From Actinomadura livida (lineage in GTDB: Bacteria > Actinomycetota > Actinomycetes > Streptosporangiales > Streptosporangiaceae): a stretch of 36,930 nucleotides of DNA. The position numbers and the translations under genes were made by a program. Under the pieces are notes generated by a model. The model saw only the letters and a program-made list of their open reading frames with translations. It made no database searches and was not told the origin of the DNA. Shown here piece after piece: positions 15,162-23,059 of this stretch (position 1 is the first letter of the stretch; every line of letters starts with the position of its first letter). The stretch spans positions 1 to 36,930 of the forward strand of contig NZ_BMRO01000022.1 of NCBI RefSeq assembly GCF_014648675.1. Reading direction: 5' to 3'.

Positions 15162-15737
15162 TCAGGGCGTCCAGTGCGGGTCGCGGCCGGACAGCCCGAC
15201 GATCCGGTCGAGGAGCGGCGCGTCCTCGGGCACGGGGACCTCTGCGCCGAACGCGCCGTACTCGCGTCCCATCTCCACCGTCGGGACGAGGCGCTCCCAC
15301 TCCACCCGCAGGACCTCGGGCGGGAAGACGGGCTCGATCCCCGTGGCGACGGCGAGATCCCAGCCGTGGGTGACGCATTCGCCGAAGAGGATCCCGCCGA
15401 CGAACTGGGCCGGCATCCCCTCCCCGCCGCTGAGGCTCGCGTTGCCCTCCCACGCGGCCGGGTCCTGCCACGCCTCGGCGGTCTTGCGGACCTGCTCGGC
15501 GTACCGCCCCGCCCAGCCGGGCTCGGCGGTGAAGTCGTGGTCCTCCCCCGGCCCGGTGATCGGCAGCCGGTGCGCGGCGGCCTCGCCTCGCGCGCTCCAC
15601 AGGATCAGGTGGTTGATCAGCGCGCGCACGTCCCAGCCCGGGCAGGGGGTCGGCGCGTCCAGCTTCGCCTCCGGGACGCGCAGGACGATCCGCGCCGCGG
15701 CCTCCGCGGCGGGAGGCATCTGGCTCCGGACGTCCAT
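15162..15737 (-). CDS. TIGR03086-type mycothiol-dependent isomerase/DinB-like metal-binding protein
   Basis: The 191-residue protein resembles the maleylpyruvate isomerase N-terminal/TIGR03086 family, four-helix DinB-like proteins that bind a divalent metal through two His and a Glu and often use mycothiol. Marks are TPCPGWDVRALINHLI near residues 30-45 and FGECVTHGWDLAVATG near 120-135, giving His, Glu and His ligands. ATG 15737 was chosen for its AAGGAG five bases upstream. The substrate is unknown. It diverges from an AraC regulator that may control it. Confidence 0.8.
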   Translation of the reverse strand: MDVRSQMPPAAEAAARIVLRVPEAKLDAPTPCPGWDVRALINHLILWSARGEAAAHRLPITGPGEDHDFTAEPGWAGRYAEQVRKTAEAWQDPAAWEGNASLSGGEGMPAQFVGGILFGECVTHGWDLAVATGIEPVFPPEVLRVEWERLVPTVEMGREYGAFGAEVPVPEDAPLLDRIVGLSGRDPHWTP

Positions 15738-15820
15738 GTCGTCTCCTTCGCTCATCCGTTCGAACACGTGTCCACGCTAGGGACTGCCCGCGGCCGGGTA
15801 TTGAAGAAACGCGACAGCGC

Positions 15821-15826
15821 TAGCCT
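15821..15826 (+). promoter_or_regulatory. Leaderless -10 hexamer TAGCCT for the AraC regulator
   Basis: TAGCCT, six bases, then GTG 15833: the same hexamer and spacing as at aroG. No ribosome site is present. A GGGTATTGAAGAA stretch lies 20 bases further upstream. Confidence 0.6.
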
Positions 15827-15832
15827 GATCGC

Positions 15833-16732
15833 GTGGACCGATCCCTACCCGGTGGAGCGCGGGGCATCCTGCACCCGCGGACGGGGCTGGAGCGCTTCCG
15901 GGTCGAGCGGTCCGCGCCGCCGCCCGGGCTCGCCCCGTTCGTCGACCGCTTCTGGGTGCTGTGCTGGGACCTGCGGGGGCGGGCTCCGCACCGCCAGCGG
16001 CTGCTCACGCTGCCGTCCGTCCACATGACCTTCACCAGCTACCTGACCAGCGGGGCGACGCGGGCGCGGATCGCGGGCGTGGTGCGCGACGAGTTCGTGG
16101 AGGATCTCCCGGACGAGGGCTACGTCGTGGGCGTGGGTTTCCGCCCCGGCGGGTTCCATCCCTTCCTGCCTGCCGGCGTGCCGGTCTCCGCCTTTACCGG
16201 CCGCTTCGCGGGGGTGGACGAGGTGTTCGCGCAGGAGGGCCTGGCCCTCGCCGGGGAGATCTTCGCGGCCCCCGGGCCCGATGAGGGCCTCGCGACGCTG
16301 ACCGGGTTCCTCACCGGGCTGCGGCCGGCGCGCGACCCGTCCGCCGAGCGGGCGGCCGCGATCGTCGAGCGGATCGCGGCGCGGCCCGGCCTGCTGCGGG
16401 TGGACGAGCTGGCGGCGGACGCGGGCCTCAGCCCGCGCGGCCTGCAGCGCCTGTTCCACGAGTACGTGGGCGTCGGGCCGAAGTGGGTCATCCGGCGGTT
16501 CCGGATGGCCGAGGCCCACGAGCGGGCCGCGTCCGGCTCGGACGTGGACTGGGCGCGGCTTGCGGCCGAGTTGGGCTACGCCGACCAGGCGCACTTCACC
16601 CGCGACTTCACCGCGGCCATCGGGACCTCGCCGGCGCGCTACGCGCGGGAGGCGGGCCCGGAGCGCGGGGCGGGCCCGGAGCGGGGTGCGGGGTCGGAGC
16701 ACGGGGCGGGGCCTGGCACCATCGACGCATGA
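15833..16732 (+). CDS. AraC-family transcriptional regulator
   Basis: The 299-residue protein has an N-terminal ligand domain of the DUF6597 kind (FVDRFWVLCWDLRG, LPSVHMTFTSY, GVGFRPGGFHPFLP) and a C-terminal AraC HTH pair (RVDELAADAGLSPRGLQRLFHEYVG and LAAELGYADQAHFTRDF), ending in the usual GTSPARYAR. The tail holds a degenerate repeat of GPERGA. It is probably leaderless and diverges from the TIGR03086 gene. Its stop overlaps the Nudix start as ATGA, so the two genes are probably coupled. Confidence 0.9.
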   Translation: MDRSLPGGARGILHPRTGLERFRVERSAPPPGLAPFVDRFWVLCWDLRGRAPHRQRLLTLPSVHMTFTSYLTSGATRARIAGVVRDEFVEDLPDEGYVVGVGFRPGGFHPFLPAGVPVSAFTGRFAGVDEVFAQEGLALAGEIFAAPGPDEGLATLTGFLTGLRPARDPSAERAAAIVERIAARPGLLRVDELAADAGLSPRGLQRLFHEYVGVGPKWVIRRFRMAEAHERAASGSDVDWARLAAELGYADQAHFTRDFTAAIGTSPARYAREAGPERGAGPERGAGSEHGAGPGTIDA

Positions 16733-17364
16733 CCGTCCCCCTCGATCCGCTCGATGATCTCACCGCGTTCCGCGGGGTCGCCGCCGAACGGCTGGGCTCG
16801 TTCGAGCACGAAACCGTCCCGGACAAGCCCGGACTGCGCCGTGCCGGGGTCGTCCTCTGCGCGGTGGAGCACGACGGCGCCCCCGCGGTGATCGTGATCA
16901 AGCGCGCGTACCGGGGCCGGAACGCGGGCCAGTGGGGGCTGCCCGGCGGCCGGCTGGAGGACGGCGAGACGCCCGAGGAGGCGGCGCTGCGGGAGCTGCA
17001 CGAGGAGATCGGCGTGCGGGCGGGGCCGGGCGACATCGTCGGGAGGCTCGACGACTTCCCCGCCACGTCCGGCTTCTCGATCACACCGGTCGTGGTGGTA
17101 CTGGACGACCCCGGCCCGCTGACGCCGAGCCCCGACGAGGTCCACTCCGTCCACCACGCGACCCTGCGCAAGCTCGCCGCGGACGACACGCCCAGGTGGG
17201 TCCCGCAGCCGGACGGGGGGCGCCTCCTGCAGATGTGGCTGGCACCGCAGTGGCGCGTCCACGCCCCCACCGGCGCGCTGCTGTGGCAGTTCCGCGAGGT
17301 GGTGCTGCTCGGCCGGCACGCCAGGGTCGCCGACTTCGTCCAGCCGGACTGGACGCGCGAGTGA
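16729..17364 (+). CDS. Nudix hydrolase
   Basis: The 211-residue protein contains a full Nudix box, GRLEDGETPEEAALRELHEE, near residues 79-98, which binds Mg and cleaves nucleoside-diphosphate-linked compounds. The layout (GQWGLPGGRLEDGE, then TSGFSITPVVVVL) resembles CoA pyrophosphatase-type NudL proteins, but the substrate cannot be fixed. ATG 16729 overlaps the AraC stop. A CACCAT hexamer six bases upstream may also give a leaderless transcript. Confidence 0.88.
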   Translation: MTVPLDPLDDLTAFRGVAAERLGSFEHETVPDKPGLRRAGVVLCAVEHDGAPAVIVIKRAYRGRNAGQWGLPGGRLEDGETPEEAALRELHEEIGVRAGPGDIVGRLDDFPATSGFSITPVVVVLDDPGPLTPSPDEVHSVHHATLRKLAADDTPRWVPQPDGGRLLQMWLAPQWRVHAPTGALLWQFREVVLLGRHARVADFVQPDWTRE

Positions 17365-17373
17365 CCCCCTGCG

Positions 17374-18135
17374 TCAGAACGTCCCGCCGTCGATCACGAC
17401 GCGCTGCGCGGTGAGGTAGGACGCGCCGTCCGAGACGAGGAAGCGGACCACGGCGGCGACCTCCTCCGGCGAGCACACGTGCCCGAAGGGTGACGAGGCG
17501 TCCGCCTGCCGGATGTCCTCGATGCCCGTGGTGGCGCGGACCAGCCGCCGCCCCATGTCGGTGTCGACCACGCCGGGCGCGACGACGTTGACGTGCATGC
17601 CGTTGCCGCGCTCCTCCTTGGCGAGGACCTCCGCGAGCGCCTCCATCGCGGCCTTCCCCATCGTGTAGGGGGCGGTGAACGGCGGCTTCGTGTCGGTGAT
17701 CACGCTGGAGACGAAGACCATGTCGCTGCGCTCGGCGCGGCGCATCAGCGGCAGCAGCGCCTGGCTGAGGTGGTGCGGGCCGAAGGCGTGCACCCGCAGG
17801 AGCCGCTCCAGTTCTGCGGGGTCGGTGTCGGCGACGCCGTGCCCGCGGCTGGCGATCCCGGCGCTGTGCACGAGGATGTCGAGGGCGCCGAGCTCCGCCT
17901 CGACCTGGGCGGCCAGGGCGCGGCACTCGTCCAGGTCGTCGACCGAGGCGCGGAACGCGTGGCCGCGCACGCCCGCGGCCTCGATGTCGGCGACGGTCTT
18001 GCGCGCGGCCTCCTCGTCGCGCCGGTAGGCGACGGCGACCGCGGCACCGTCGGCGGCCAGCGCCAGGGCGATCGCCCGGCCGATTCCGCGGCCGCCTCCG
18101 GTGACCAGTGCGGTGCGTCCGGCGAGAGAGGACAT
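17374..18135 (-). CDS. Short-chain dehydrogenase/reductase
   Basis: A 253-residue classical SDR with the NAD(P)-binding TGGGRGIGRA near residue 12, HSAG in place of NNAG near 90, catalytic Ser in FVSSV near 143 and YTMGK near 157. FabG-like proteins have this length, but the substrate is unknown. An arginine pair (YRRDE) after the second strand suggests NADPH. ATG 18135 has AAGGAG upstream. Its promoter region holds a tandem direct repeat. It converges with the Nudix gene, leaving nine bases between the stops. Confidence 0.9.
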   Translation of the reverse strand: MSSLAGRTALVTGGGRGIGRAIALALAADGAAVAVAYRRDEEAARKTVADIEAAGVRGHAFRASVDDLDECRALAAQVEAELGALDILVHSAGIASRGHGVADTDPAELERLLRVHAFGPHHLSQALLPLMRRAERSDMVFVSSVITDTKPPFTAPYTMGKAAMEALAEVLAKEERGNGMHVNVVAPGVVDTDMGRRLVRATTGIEDIRQADASSPFGHVCSPEEVAAVVRFLVSDGASYLTAQRVVIDGGTF

Positions 18136-18143
18136 GGGCGCTC

Positions 18144-18177
18144 CTTCGTCAGGGGTGCGGCTTCGTCAGGGGGTGCG
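18144..18177. repeat. Tandem direct repeat in the SDR leader
   Basis: CTTCGTCAGGGG occurs at 18144 and again at 18161, a 17-base period, each followed by GTGCG or a close variant. A related inverted copy, CTTTGTCAGGCCCC, occurs on the minus strand at 18219-18232. The arrangement looks like a set of regulator sites. One copy overlaps the ribosome-site region. Confidence 0.5.
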
Positions 18178-18243
18178 ACGGTCCCCATCCTGCACGTTCA
18201 CCGCCGCCCGCGGTAAGCGGGGCCTGACAAAGGAGGCCCGGGA

Positions 18244-19251
18244 TCACGCCGGCCGCGCCTCGATGACGTGGTAGCCGGCCGGCGGCAGCGGCCCGGCCGG
18301 CGTGACCGCGGTGAACCCGGCGCCCTCCAGCAGTTCCCGGAACTCGGCCTCGGTGCGCTCACGCCCGCCGGTCGCGACGAGCATGTTCAGGTCGTTGCGG
18401 ACGACGCCCGTCGCCTCCGGCGTGACCATCTCCGGCATCACCTGCTCCAGCACGAGCACGCGCCCGCCGGGGCGCATCGCCGCGCGGCAGTTCCGCAGGA
18501 TCTCGGCCGCCTTCTCGTCGTTCCAGTCGTGGAGGACGCTCTTGAGGACGTACGCGTCCGCGCCCTCCGGGACGGACTCGAGGAAGTCGCACGGGACGAT
18601 CTCCGCGCGGTCGGCGACGTCCGCCAGCACGCCCGGCGCGGCTTCCAGGCCGGACGGCAGGTCGACGAGCATGCCGCGGGTCCCCGGGTTGGCGCGCAGG
18701 ATCGCGGCGAGCAGCGTGCCGTCGCCGCCGCCGAGGTCGGCGACCGTGCCGTAGCGGGCGAAGTCGTGGGCCTCGATGATCCCCGGGGCGACCGAGCGGG
18801 TGTGCTCGGCCATCGCCTCGTTGAACGTCGCCGACAGCTCCCGGTCGGACTCGAAGAACTCGAACGGGGTCCTGCCGGTCACGCGTTCCCAGGCGTACTC
18901 CCCCGTGCGCAGCGTCTCGGTCATGTCGCCCCACGTCCGCCACACGTCCGGGCCGCAGAACAGCCTGACCAGCGCGCGGATCGAGTCGGGGGCATCGGCG
19001 CGGAGCCGCTGCCCCTCGGCGGTCAGCGCGAACAGGTCGCGCTCCTTCTGCTCCACGACGTCCAGGCCGGTCAGGCCGCGGAGCAGCCGGTACAGGGACG
19101 GCGCGTGGGTCCCGGTCTCGTCCGCGAGCTCCGCGCTCGTCTTCGGCCCGTCCGCCAGGGCGTCGGCCACCCCGATCTCCACGGCCGCGTGCAGCATCTG
19201 CGCCGGCATGTATCCGAAGACCAGGTCCAGTAGTGGTGATCTCGACATCAT
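18244..19251 (-). CDS. SAM-dependent O-methyltransferase (family 2)
   Basis: The 335-residue protein begins with a winged-helix dimerisation domain (AAVEIGVADALADGPKTSAELA) and has a COMT-type catalytic domain with motif I ADLGGGDGTLLA near residue 170, VPCDFLE for motif III, and the active-site region LKSVLHDWNDEKA. It transfers methyl groups to hydroxyls of small molecules, commonly natural products. No biosynthetic cluster is seen nearby, so the acceptor is unknown. ATG 19251 has AAGGGAG upstream. Its promoter shares a 14-mer with the VOC gene. Confidence 0.9.
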   Translation of the reverse strand: MMSRSPLLDLVFGYMPAQMLHAAVEIGVADALADGPKTSAELADETGTHAPSLYRLLRGLTGLDVVEQKERDLFALTAEGQRLRADAPDSIRALVRLFCGPDVWRTWGDMTETLRTGEYAWERVTGRTPFEFFESDRELSATFNEAMAEHTRSVAPGIIEAHDFARYGTVADLGGGDGTLLAAILRANPGTRGMLVDLPSGLEAAPGVLADVADRAEIVPCDFLESVPEGADAYVLKSVLHDWNDEKAAEILRNCRAAMRPGGRVLVLEQVMPEMVTPEATGVVRNDLNMLVATGGRERTEAEFRELLEGAGFTAVTPAGPLPPAGYHVIEARPA

Positions 19252-19297
19252 CGGCTCCCTTCCTTCTCCCCGACGCTACGGAGCCGTCCCCGGGGCC

Positions 19298-19311
19298 GTC
19301 TTGGACGAATG
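19298..19311 (-). promoter_or_regulatory. CATTCGTCCAAGAC element before the methyltransferase
   Basis: This 14-mer on the minus strand is identical to one before the VOC gene (22396-22409). Both are flanked by GAGGT upstream and CCCCGG downstream and lie about 47 and 56 bases before their start codons. It is probably a shared promoter or operator. Confidence 0.55.
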
Positions 19312-19395
19312 AAACCTCCGCACTGGAAGTACCGCTACGGCCTCACGATCGATTCGGCCGAGAAGGCGGCGTTCAGCAGTTTCCTCACCTGCTGA
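19309..19395 (+). CDS. 28-residue small frame, possible nuclease-domain remnant
   Basis: ATG 19309 opens a frame ending in SSFLTC then TGA. Most third codon positions are G or C, as in real genes here. The segment KYRYGLTIDSAEKAA loosely recalls the start of phage endonuclease VII-like domains (RxYGLT...C), so this may be a decayed fragment. No clear ribosome site is present. Confidence 0.25.
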   Translation: MKPPHWKYRYGLTIDSAEKAAFSSFLTC

Positions 19396-19449
19396 CCGAT
19401 CTGCCGGCCGGGGTCCGGGCTCGCGTGCCCGGCTCCCGCCGGTCGCGTC

Positions 19450-19950
19450 TCACCGGGCGAGGGCGCGCAGCCAGGTCGCGGCGGCCGCGAGGTGCTCGTC
19501 GGTCAGGCCGGTCATCGGGTCGATCTCCACGAGGAGGTGCTCGGCGACGTCCGGCTCCCCCGCGATGCATTCGGTGGCGTCCGGTTCGTCCTCGAACCAG
19601 ACGAACGGCCGCCCCTCCGTCCAGGCGGCGACGTGGCGGGCCTTCCACGCGCCGAGCGTCCGCCCCTCCTCGATCCCGGGGAAGTGCGGGATCGGGACGA
19701 AGGGCAGTTCCGGCAGGCCGATCCTCGGCGCGATCCATGTGTTGGCGTTGTCGCACCAGTAACTCGCCCAGGCCAGCTCCGCCCCGGACGACTCGGTCAG
19801 CTCGAGCAGGGACCGGCCGTGGCCGGGATTGAGCCACAGCTTGAACGGCATGCCGTTCGGCGAGCAGTGGTGGCGCTTGTAGCCCCGGTGGGGCCTTTCG
19901 AATGGATTGAGAACCCCGTCGACGTCCAGAAGAACCAGAGGCGACCCCAT
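19450..19950 (-). CDS. HAD-like protein of unknown substrate
   Basis: The 166-residue protein opens with LVLLDVDGVLNPF, a HAD motif I with Asp9 and Asp11 and the Asn variant seen in HAD domains linked to RNA repair and related proteins. It continues with LAWASYWCDNANTW and a later FVWFEDEPD acidic segment that fits motif IV. It may be a phosphatase, but no substrate can be inferred. ATG 19950 was chosen because TACGGT lies exactly six bases upstream, giving a leaderless start. A second ATG six codons earlier would lie within that promoter. Confidence 0.75.
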   Translation of the reverse strand: MGSPLVLLDVDGVLNPFERPHRGYKRHHCSPNGMPFKLWLNPGHGRSLLELTESSGAELAWASYWCDNANTWIAPRIGLPELPFVPIPHFPGIEEGRTLGAWKARHVAAWTEGRPFVWFEDEPDATECIAGEPDVAEHLLVEIDPMTGLTDEHLAAAATWLRALAR

Positions 19951-19956
19951 ACACGG

Positions 19957-19962
19957 ACCGTA
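19957..19962 (-). promoter_or_regulatory. Leaderless -10 hexamer TACGGT for the HAD gene
   Basis: On the minus strand TACGGT, then six bases, then ATG 19950. There is no ribosome site between. Confidence 0.55.
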
Positions 19963-20066
19963 CGGCATGCCGGCGCGCCCGTGCAGGGACGTCCCGGCCG
20001 TGCCGGGGAAGAGATCGGTGTCACCGGGTGCTCGTAGAGTGGACGGCCGAACGACGAGGAGCCCGG

Positions 20067-20879
20067 ATGACGCACGAACGCACGCTGATGGCGGTCCACG
20101 CCCACCCCGACGACGAGGTGCTGGGAACCGGCGGCCTGCTCGCCCGGTGCGCCGCGGAGGGCATCCGGACCGTCCTGGTGACCTGCACCAACGGGGAGCA
20201 GGGCGACGACTCGGGCGGCGTGAAGCCCGGCGAGCCCGGTCACGACGCCGCCGAGGTCGCCGAGCGGCGCCTCGCCGAACTGCGCGAGTCGGCCGGGCTG
20301 CTCGGCATCACCCACCTGGAACTGCTCGGCTACCGCGACTCCGGCATGGACGGCTGGTCGGCCAACGACGACCCCGAGGCGTTCGCGAACATCCCCCTGG
20401 ACGAGTCCGCCGGACGGCTCGCCGAGCTGATGGAGCGGTACCGCCCGCAGGTCGTCGTCACCTACGACGAGAACGGCGGGTACGGGCACCCCGACCACAT
20501 CCAGGCGCACCGCATCGCGCTGGCCGCCGCCGAGAAGACCGGGGTGCCGGACAAGCTCTACTACACGGCCATCCCCCGCTCGGCAATCAGGCAGATGGTC
20601 GAGACCGTCCGGGCGGCGGGCGTCGAGATCGGCTTCGACCCGCCCGCGGACTTCGGCACCCCCGACGAGCTGATCACCTCCGTGGTCGACGTGTCCGCGC
20701 ACGCGGACGCGAAGCGGAAGGCCCTGCAGGCGCACGCCAGCCAGGGGGAGAACATCTTCATCCTGCGGCTGCCGGAGGAGATGCAGCGGGCCATGTTCTC
20801 GGCCGAGGCGTTCGTCCGCCACTACTCGCGAGTCGAGGCACCCGACAGGGAGGAAGACCTGTTCGAGGGCCTCGGCTGA
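20067..20879 (+). CDS. PIG-L family zinc deacetylase (MshB/Mca-like)
   Basis: A 270-residue LmbE/PIG-L protein. AHPDDE near residues 12-17 gives zinc ligands His13 and Asp16 with Asp15 as the likely base. GHPDHIQAH near residue 150 gives the third ligand. Relatives include the mycothiol-pathway enzymes MshB (GlcNAc-inositol deacetylase) and Mca (S-conjugate amidase). Length and motifs fit this group, but I cannot tell which reaction it performs. ATG 20067 has GAGGAG upstream, and TAGAGT at 20035 may be the -10. Confidence 0.85.
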   Translation: MTHERTLMAVHAHPDDEVLGTGGLLARCAAEGIRTVLVTCTNGEQGDDSGGVKPGEPGHDAAEVAERRLAELRESAGLLGITHLELLGYRDSGMDGWSANDDPEAFANIPLDESAGRLAELMERYRPQVVVTYDENGGYGHPDHIQAHRIALAAAEKTGVPDKLYYTAIPRSAIRQMVETVRAAGVEIGFDPPADFGTPDELITSVVDVSAHADAKRKALQAHASQGENIFILRLPEEMQRAMFSAEAFVRHYSRVEAPDREEDLFEGLG

Positions 20880-20915
20880 GCCGGGCCCGGATCCCCGGAG
20901 CGGGCGCGGCCCGGC
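20880..20915. terminator. Hairpin between convergent PIG-L and amidase genes
   Basis: GCCGGGCC (20880-20887) pairs with GGCCCGGC (20908-20915). The 20-base loop can form extra pairs. There is no T run. It lies just after one stop codon and before the convergent one. Confidence 0.35.
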
Positions 20916-20931
20916 GCCGAGGCGGACCGGG

Positions 20932-21699
20932 TCAGCGCACGCGCTCGCCGGGGGCCACGGCCGGTCCGTGGTCGAAGACGTGGCGCGGTCCGGGCAGGCC
21001 GCTGGGCACGGCGGGGGCACTCTGCTTCACGAGCCGCCCGCCGAGGCTGCCGGCGACCTCGTTGCGCAGTTGCGGCAGCCGCGCGTAGAGGACGTCGCCG
21101 GGGCAGGCGGTGGCGTTGTAGTCGCGGTGCCCGACGATCGCCGCGTGCGGGTCGAGGCCGTACACGTCGCACAGCCACGCGCAGGTCGCGACGAGCGCGC
21201 CCCAGAGCGAGCCGGTCGGCGCCACGGCCATGTAGTTGCCCTCGTTCTCGATGCCGATCGTGTGGCTGTTGTGGCCGCCGGTCTGCGCGCCGACCACGTG
21301 GTCGCCGGCGTTGATGGCCGCGAGGCTGCGGTTGCGCCCCTCCATCAGGTGGCCGCCGCGGCTGATGGTGAGCTGCTGGCCGGTGTCCGCCCAGCCGTTG
21401 CTGTCCATGTGGTAGTTCTGGATCGATCGGGACAGGGCGAAGGCGTGCGCCAGCGAATAATCGGTGGAATTGGGCGTGGCGGTGTGGTGCACGACGATGT
21501 GGTCGGGAGCCCGGTCGAGCACCGTCGCCGCCGACGTGGGCGGCCGCGCCTGCCATTCGGACCTGGTGTACACGAGGGGCGCGGCCTGCGCCGAGGCGGC
21601 GGGCGGCGCACCGGCCACCGGGCCGAGCAGCGCGCCTCCCAGCACCGCGCCGGTGCCTCCGAGCAGCCCTCTTCGGGTGAGGCGGATTTCCGCGGCCAT
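20932..21699 (-). CDS. Tat-exported N-acetylmuramoyl-L-alanine amidase (PGRP type)
   Basis: The 255-residue protein starts with a Tat signal (LTRRGLLGG, hydrophobic stretch, then an Ala-rich cleavage region near 38-40). It has an amidase_2/PGRP domain with zinc ligands in IVVHHTA near residue 69, GHRDY near 189 and the Cys of ACPGD. It cuts the bond between MurNAc and L-Ala in peptidoglycan, outside the cell. SEWQARPP at the mature start is typical of bacterial PGRP proteins. ATG 21699 has GGAGGGAG upstream. The leader region is AT-rich. Confidence 0.92.
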   Translation of the reverse strand: MAAEIRLTRRGLLGGTGAVLGGALLGPVAGAPPAASAQAAPLVYTRSEWQARPPTSAATVLDRAPDHIVVHHTATPNSTDYSLAHAFALSRSIQNYHMDSNGWADTGQQLTISRGGHLMEGRNRSLAAINAGDHVVGAQTGGHNSHTIGIENEGNYMAVAPTGSLWGALVATCAWLCDVYGLDPHAAIVGHRDYNATACPGDVLYARLPQLRNEVAGSLGGRLVKQSAPAVPSGLPGPRHVFDHGPAVAPGERVR

Positions 21700-21760
21700 G
21701 ACGAACTCCCTCCGGAGAAGATGATCAACCGTGCCATGGTCGCGAAAATCGAGAACTGCG

Positions 21761-21782
21761 ACAATAGGGGTCTATGCGCATA
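21761..21782 (-). promoter_or_regulatory. Likely amidase promoter with TATGCGCATA palindrome
   Basis: In an AT-rich patch the minus strand has TATTGT (21766-21761), about 60 bases before the amidase start, and a perfect 10-bp palindrome at 21773-21782 in the spacer region. The -35 is weak. The remaining bases up to 21977 hold no gene. Confidence 0.35.
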
Positions 21783-21977
21783 TTTCGGATTGGCGTGGAT
21801 CGTGTGATCGTGTGCCAAACCGCGGGCCGCCCGGCTGTTGGTTTTTCGGCGCACAGGAGGTGGGCGGCGGGCGTACGGCCGTAGGGCGGCGGGGCCGGCC
21901 GGCGCCCGCCGCACGCCTCTCCTCCGTCCCGGGCCGATGACCGGGCGGTTCGTCCGGGCGGTCCGCCGGGCGGGCGG

Positions 21978-22340
21978 TCAAGGGCGGTAGGTGCCGAAAT
22001 ACCACTGGTTGCCGTCCAGGTCACGGGCCGCGTAGTCGCGGGAGCCGTACTCCTTGTCGGACAGCTCGGCGGTGATCTCGGCGCCGGCGGCCTTGGCGCG
22101 GTCGTGGTGGGCGTCGGGGTCGTCGACGGCGACGTAGAGGGCCGTCTTGCCGGGTTCGCCGTTGCCGAGCATGAGGATGCCGGTGTCGAAGGTCATTTCG
22201 GCGTGCACGATGTTGCCCGCGTCGTCCCGGTGGACCTCGCGCGGCTCGAACCCGAAGGCCCTCTCCAGCCATTCCATCGACTTGGCCGTGTCGGCGCAGT
22301 TGACGATGGGGTAGAAGGTCCGGCGGATCTCACTGGTCAT
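21978..22340 (-). CDS. VOC (glyoxalase-fold) family protein
   Basis: A 120-residue vicinal-oxygen-chelate protein: FYPIVNCADTAKSMEWLERAFGFE at the start, HAEMTFDTGILMLGN in the middle and RDYAARDLDGNQWYFGTY at the end, as in YcgJ/PhnB-like relatives. It may be a small-molecule-binding, lyase or isomerase enzyme, but a reaction cannot be named. ATG 22340 has AAGGGAGG upstream. The leader shares the CATTCGTCCAAGAC element with the methyltransferase gene. Confidence 0.85.
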   Translation of the reverse strand: MTSEIRRTFYPIVNCADTAKSMEWLERAFGFEPREVHRDDAGNIVHAEMTFDTGILMLGNGEPGKTALYVAVDDPDAHHDRAKAAGAEITAELSDKEYGSRDYAARDLDGNQWYFGTYRP

Positions 22341-22395
22341 GTCGTCCTCCCTTGTCGTGACGGGCATGCCCAGTCTGGGAGGCGAGGACCGGGGT

Positions 22396-22409
22396 GTCTT
22401 GGACGAATG
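22396..22409 (-). promoter_or_regulatory. CATTCGTCCAAGAC element before the VOC gene
   Basis: An identical 14-mer to that at 19298-19311, in the same orientation and at a similar distance from the start codon. It is preceded by GAGGTGA and followed by ACCCCGG. Confidence 0.55.
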
Positions 22410-22426
22410 TCACCTCGCCCGCGACC

Positions 22427-23059
22427 TCACCGGCGGGCGGCGTCGCGTTCGGCGGCGAGCCGCCGGGTCTCGGGTGAGACGGGGGCGCCGAGGATCGCGG
22501 TGACGACGTCGATCAGGTAGCTGGTGAACAGGCGGTCGTCGGTGCGGGGGCCTGAGCGGGCCCGGCGGGCGAGCTCGATCGAGGCGTACAGGATGGCGGT
22601 GAAGCGGCGGTGCAGGCGGGCCGCGTCCTCCTCCAGCAGGGGTTCCACGAGGGTGCGCCAGCGGCACAGGCTGTCCTCGGGGTCGTCGAGGACGGCGACG
22701 GGGACGAGCGGGGCGGGGCGGTTGACGACGTCCGCCCATACCTGGAGGTAGGCACGTCCCGACTCGTCGGCGAGGCGGGCCGCCAGCGGGCGGACGAGCG
22801 CGCCGGCCAGCGGCCGCACGCCCTGCTCGCCGTCCTCGTAGGCGTCGAGCAGGGCGTGCCGCCGGGCCTCCACCTCGGGGGCGTGCCGCGCCAGGATCGC
22901 GCGGACGATCCCGGCGCGGTCCCCGAAGTGGTACTGGACGGCCGTCGCGTTGCGGGCACCGGCCTCCTGGAGGATCTCCCGGAGGCTCACCGCGTCCACG
23001 CCGCGCGCGGCGTAGAGCCTCTCGGCGGCGTCCAGCAGGCGTTCGCGGGTGTCACTCAT
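22427..23059 (-). CDS. TetR-family repressor
   Basis: The 210-residue regulator has an N-terminal HTH (RERLLDAAERLYAARGVDAVSLREILQEAG, then AVQYHFGDRAGIV) and a ligand-binding C-terminal domain. Its start overlaps the end of the acyl-CoA dehydrogenase gene by eight bases, so the two are co-translated. It probably controls that operon and the divergent kinase gene in response to an acyl-CoA or related compound; that is inference from position. Confidence 0.9.
   Translation of the reverse strand: MSDTRERLLDAAERLYAARGVDAVSLREILQEAGARNATAVQYHFGDRAGIVRAILARHAPEVEARRHALLDAYEDGEQGVRPLAGALVRPLAARLADESGRAYLQVWADVVNRPAPLVPVAVLDDPEDSLCRWRTLVEPLLEEDAARLHRRFTAILYASIELARRARSGPRTDDRLFTSYLIDVVTAILGAPVSPETRRLAAERDAARR

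Noticed and set aside
18244..19251. O-methyltransferase as part of a natural-product cluster
   Set aside because: No synthase, carrier protein, transporter or other tailoring enzymes lie around it.
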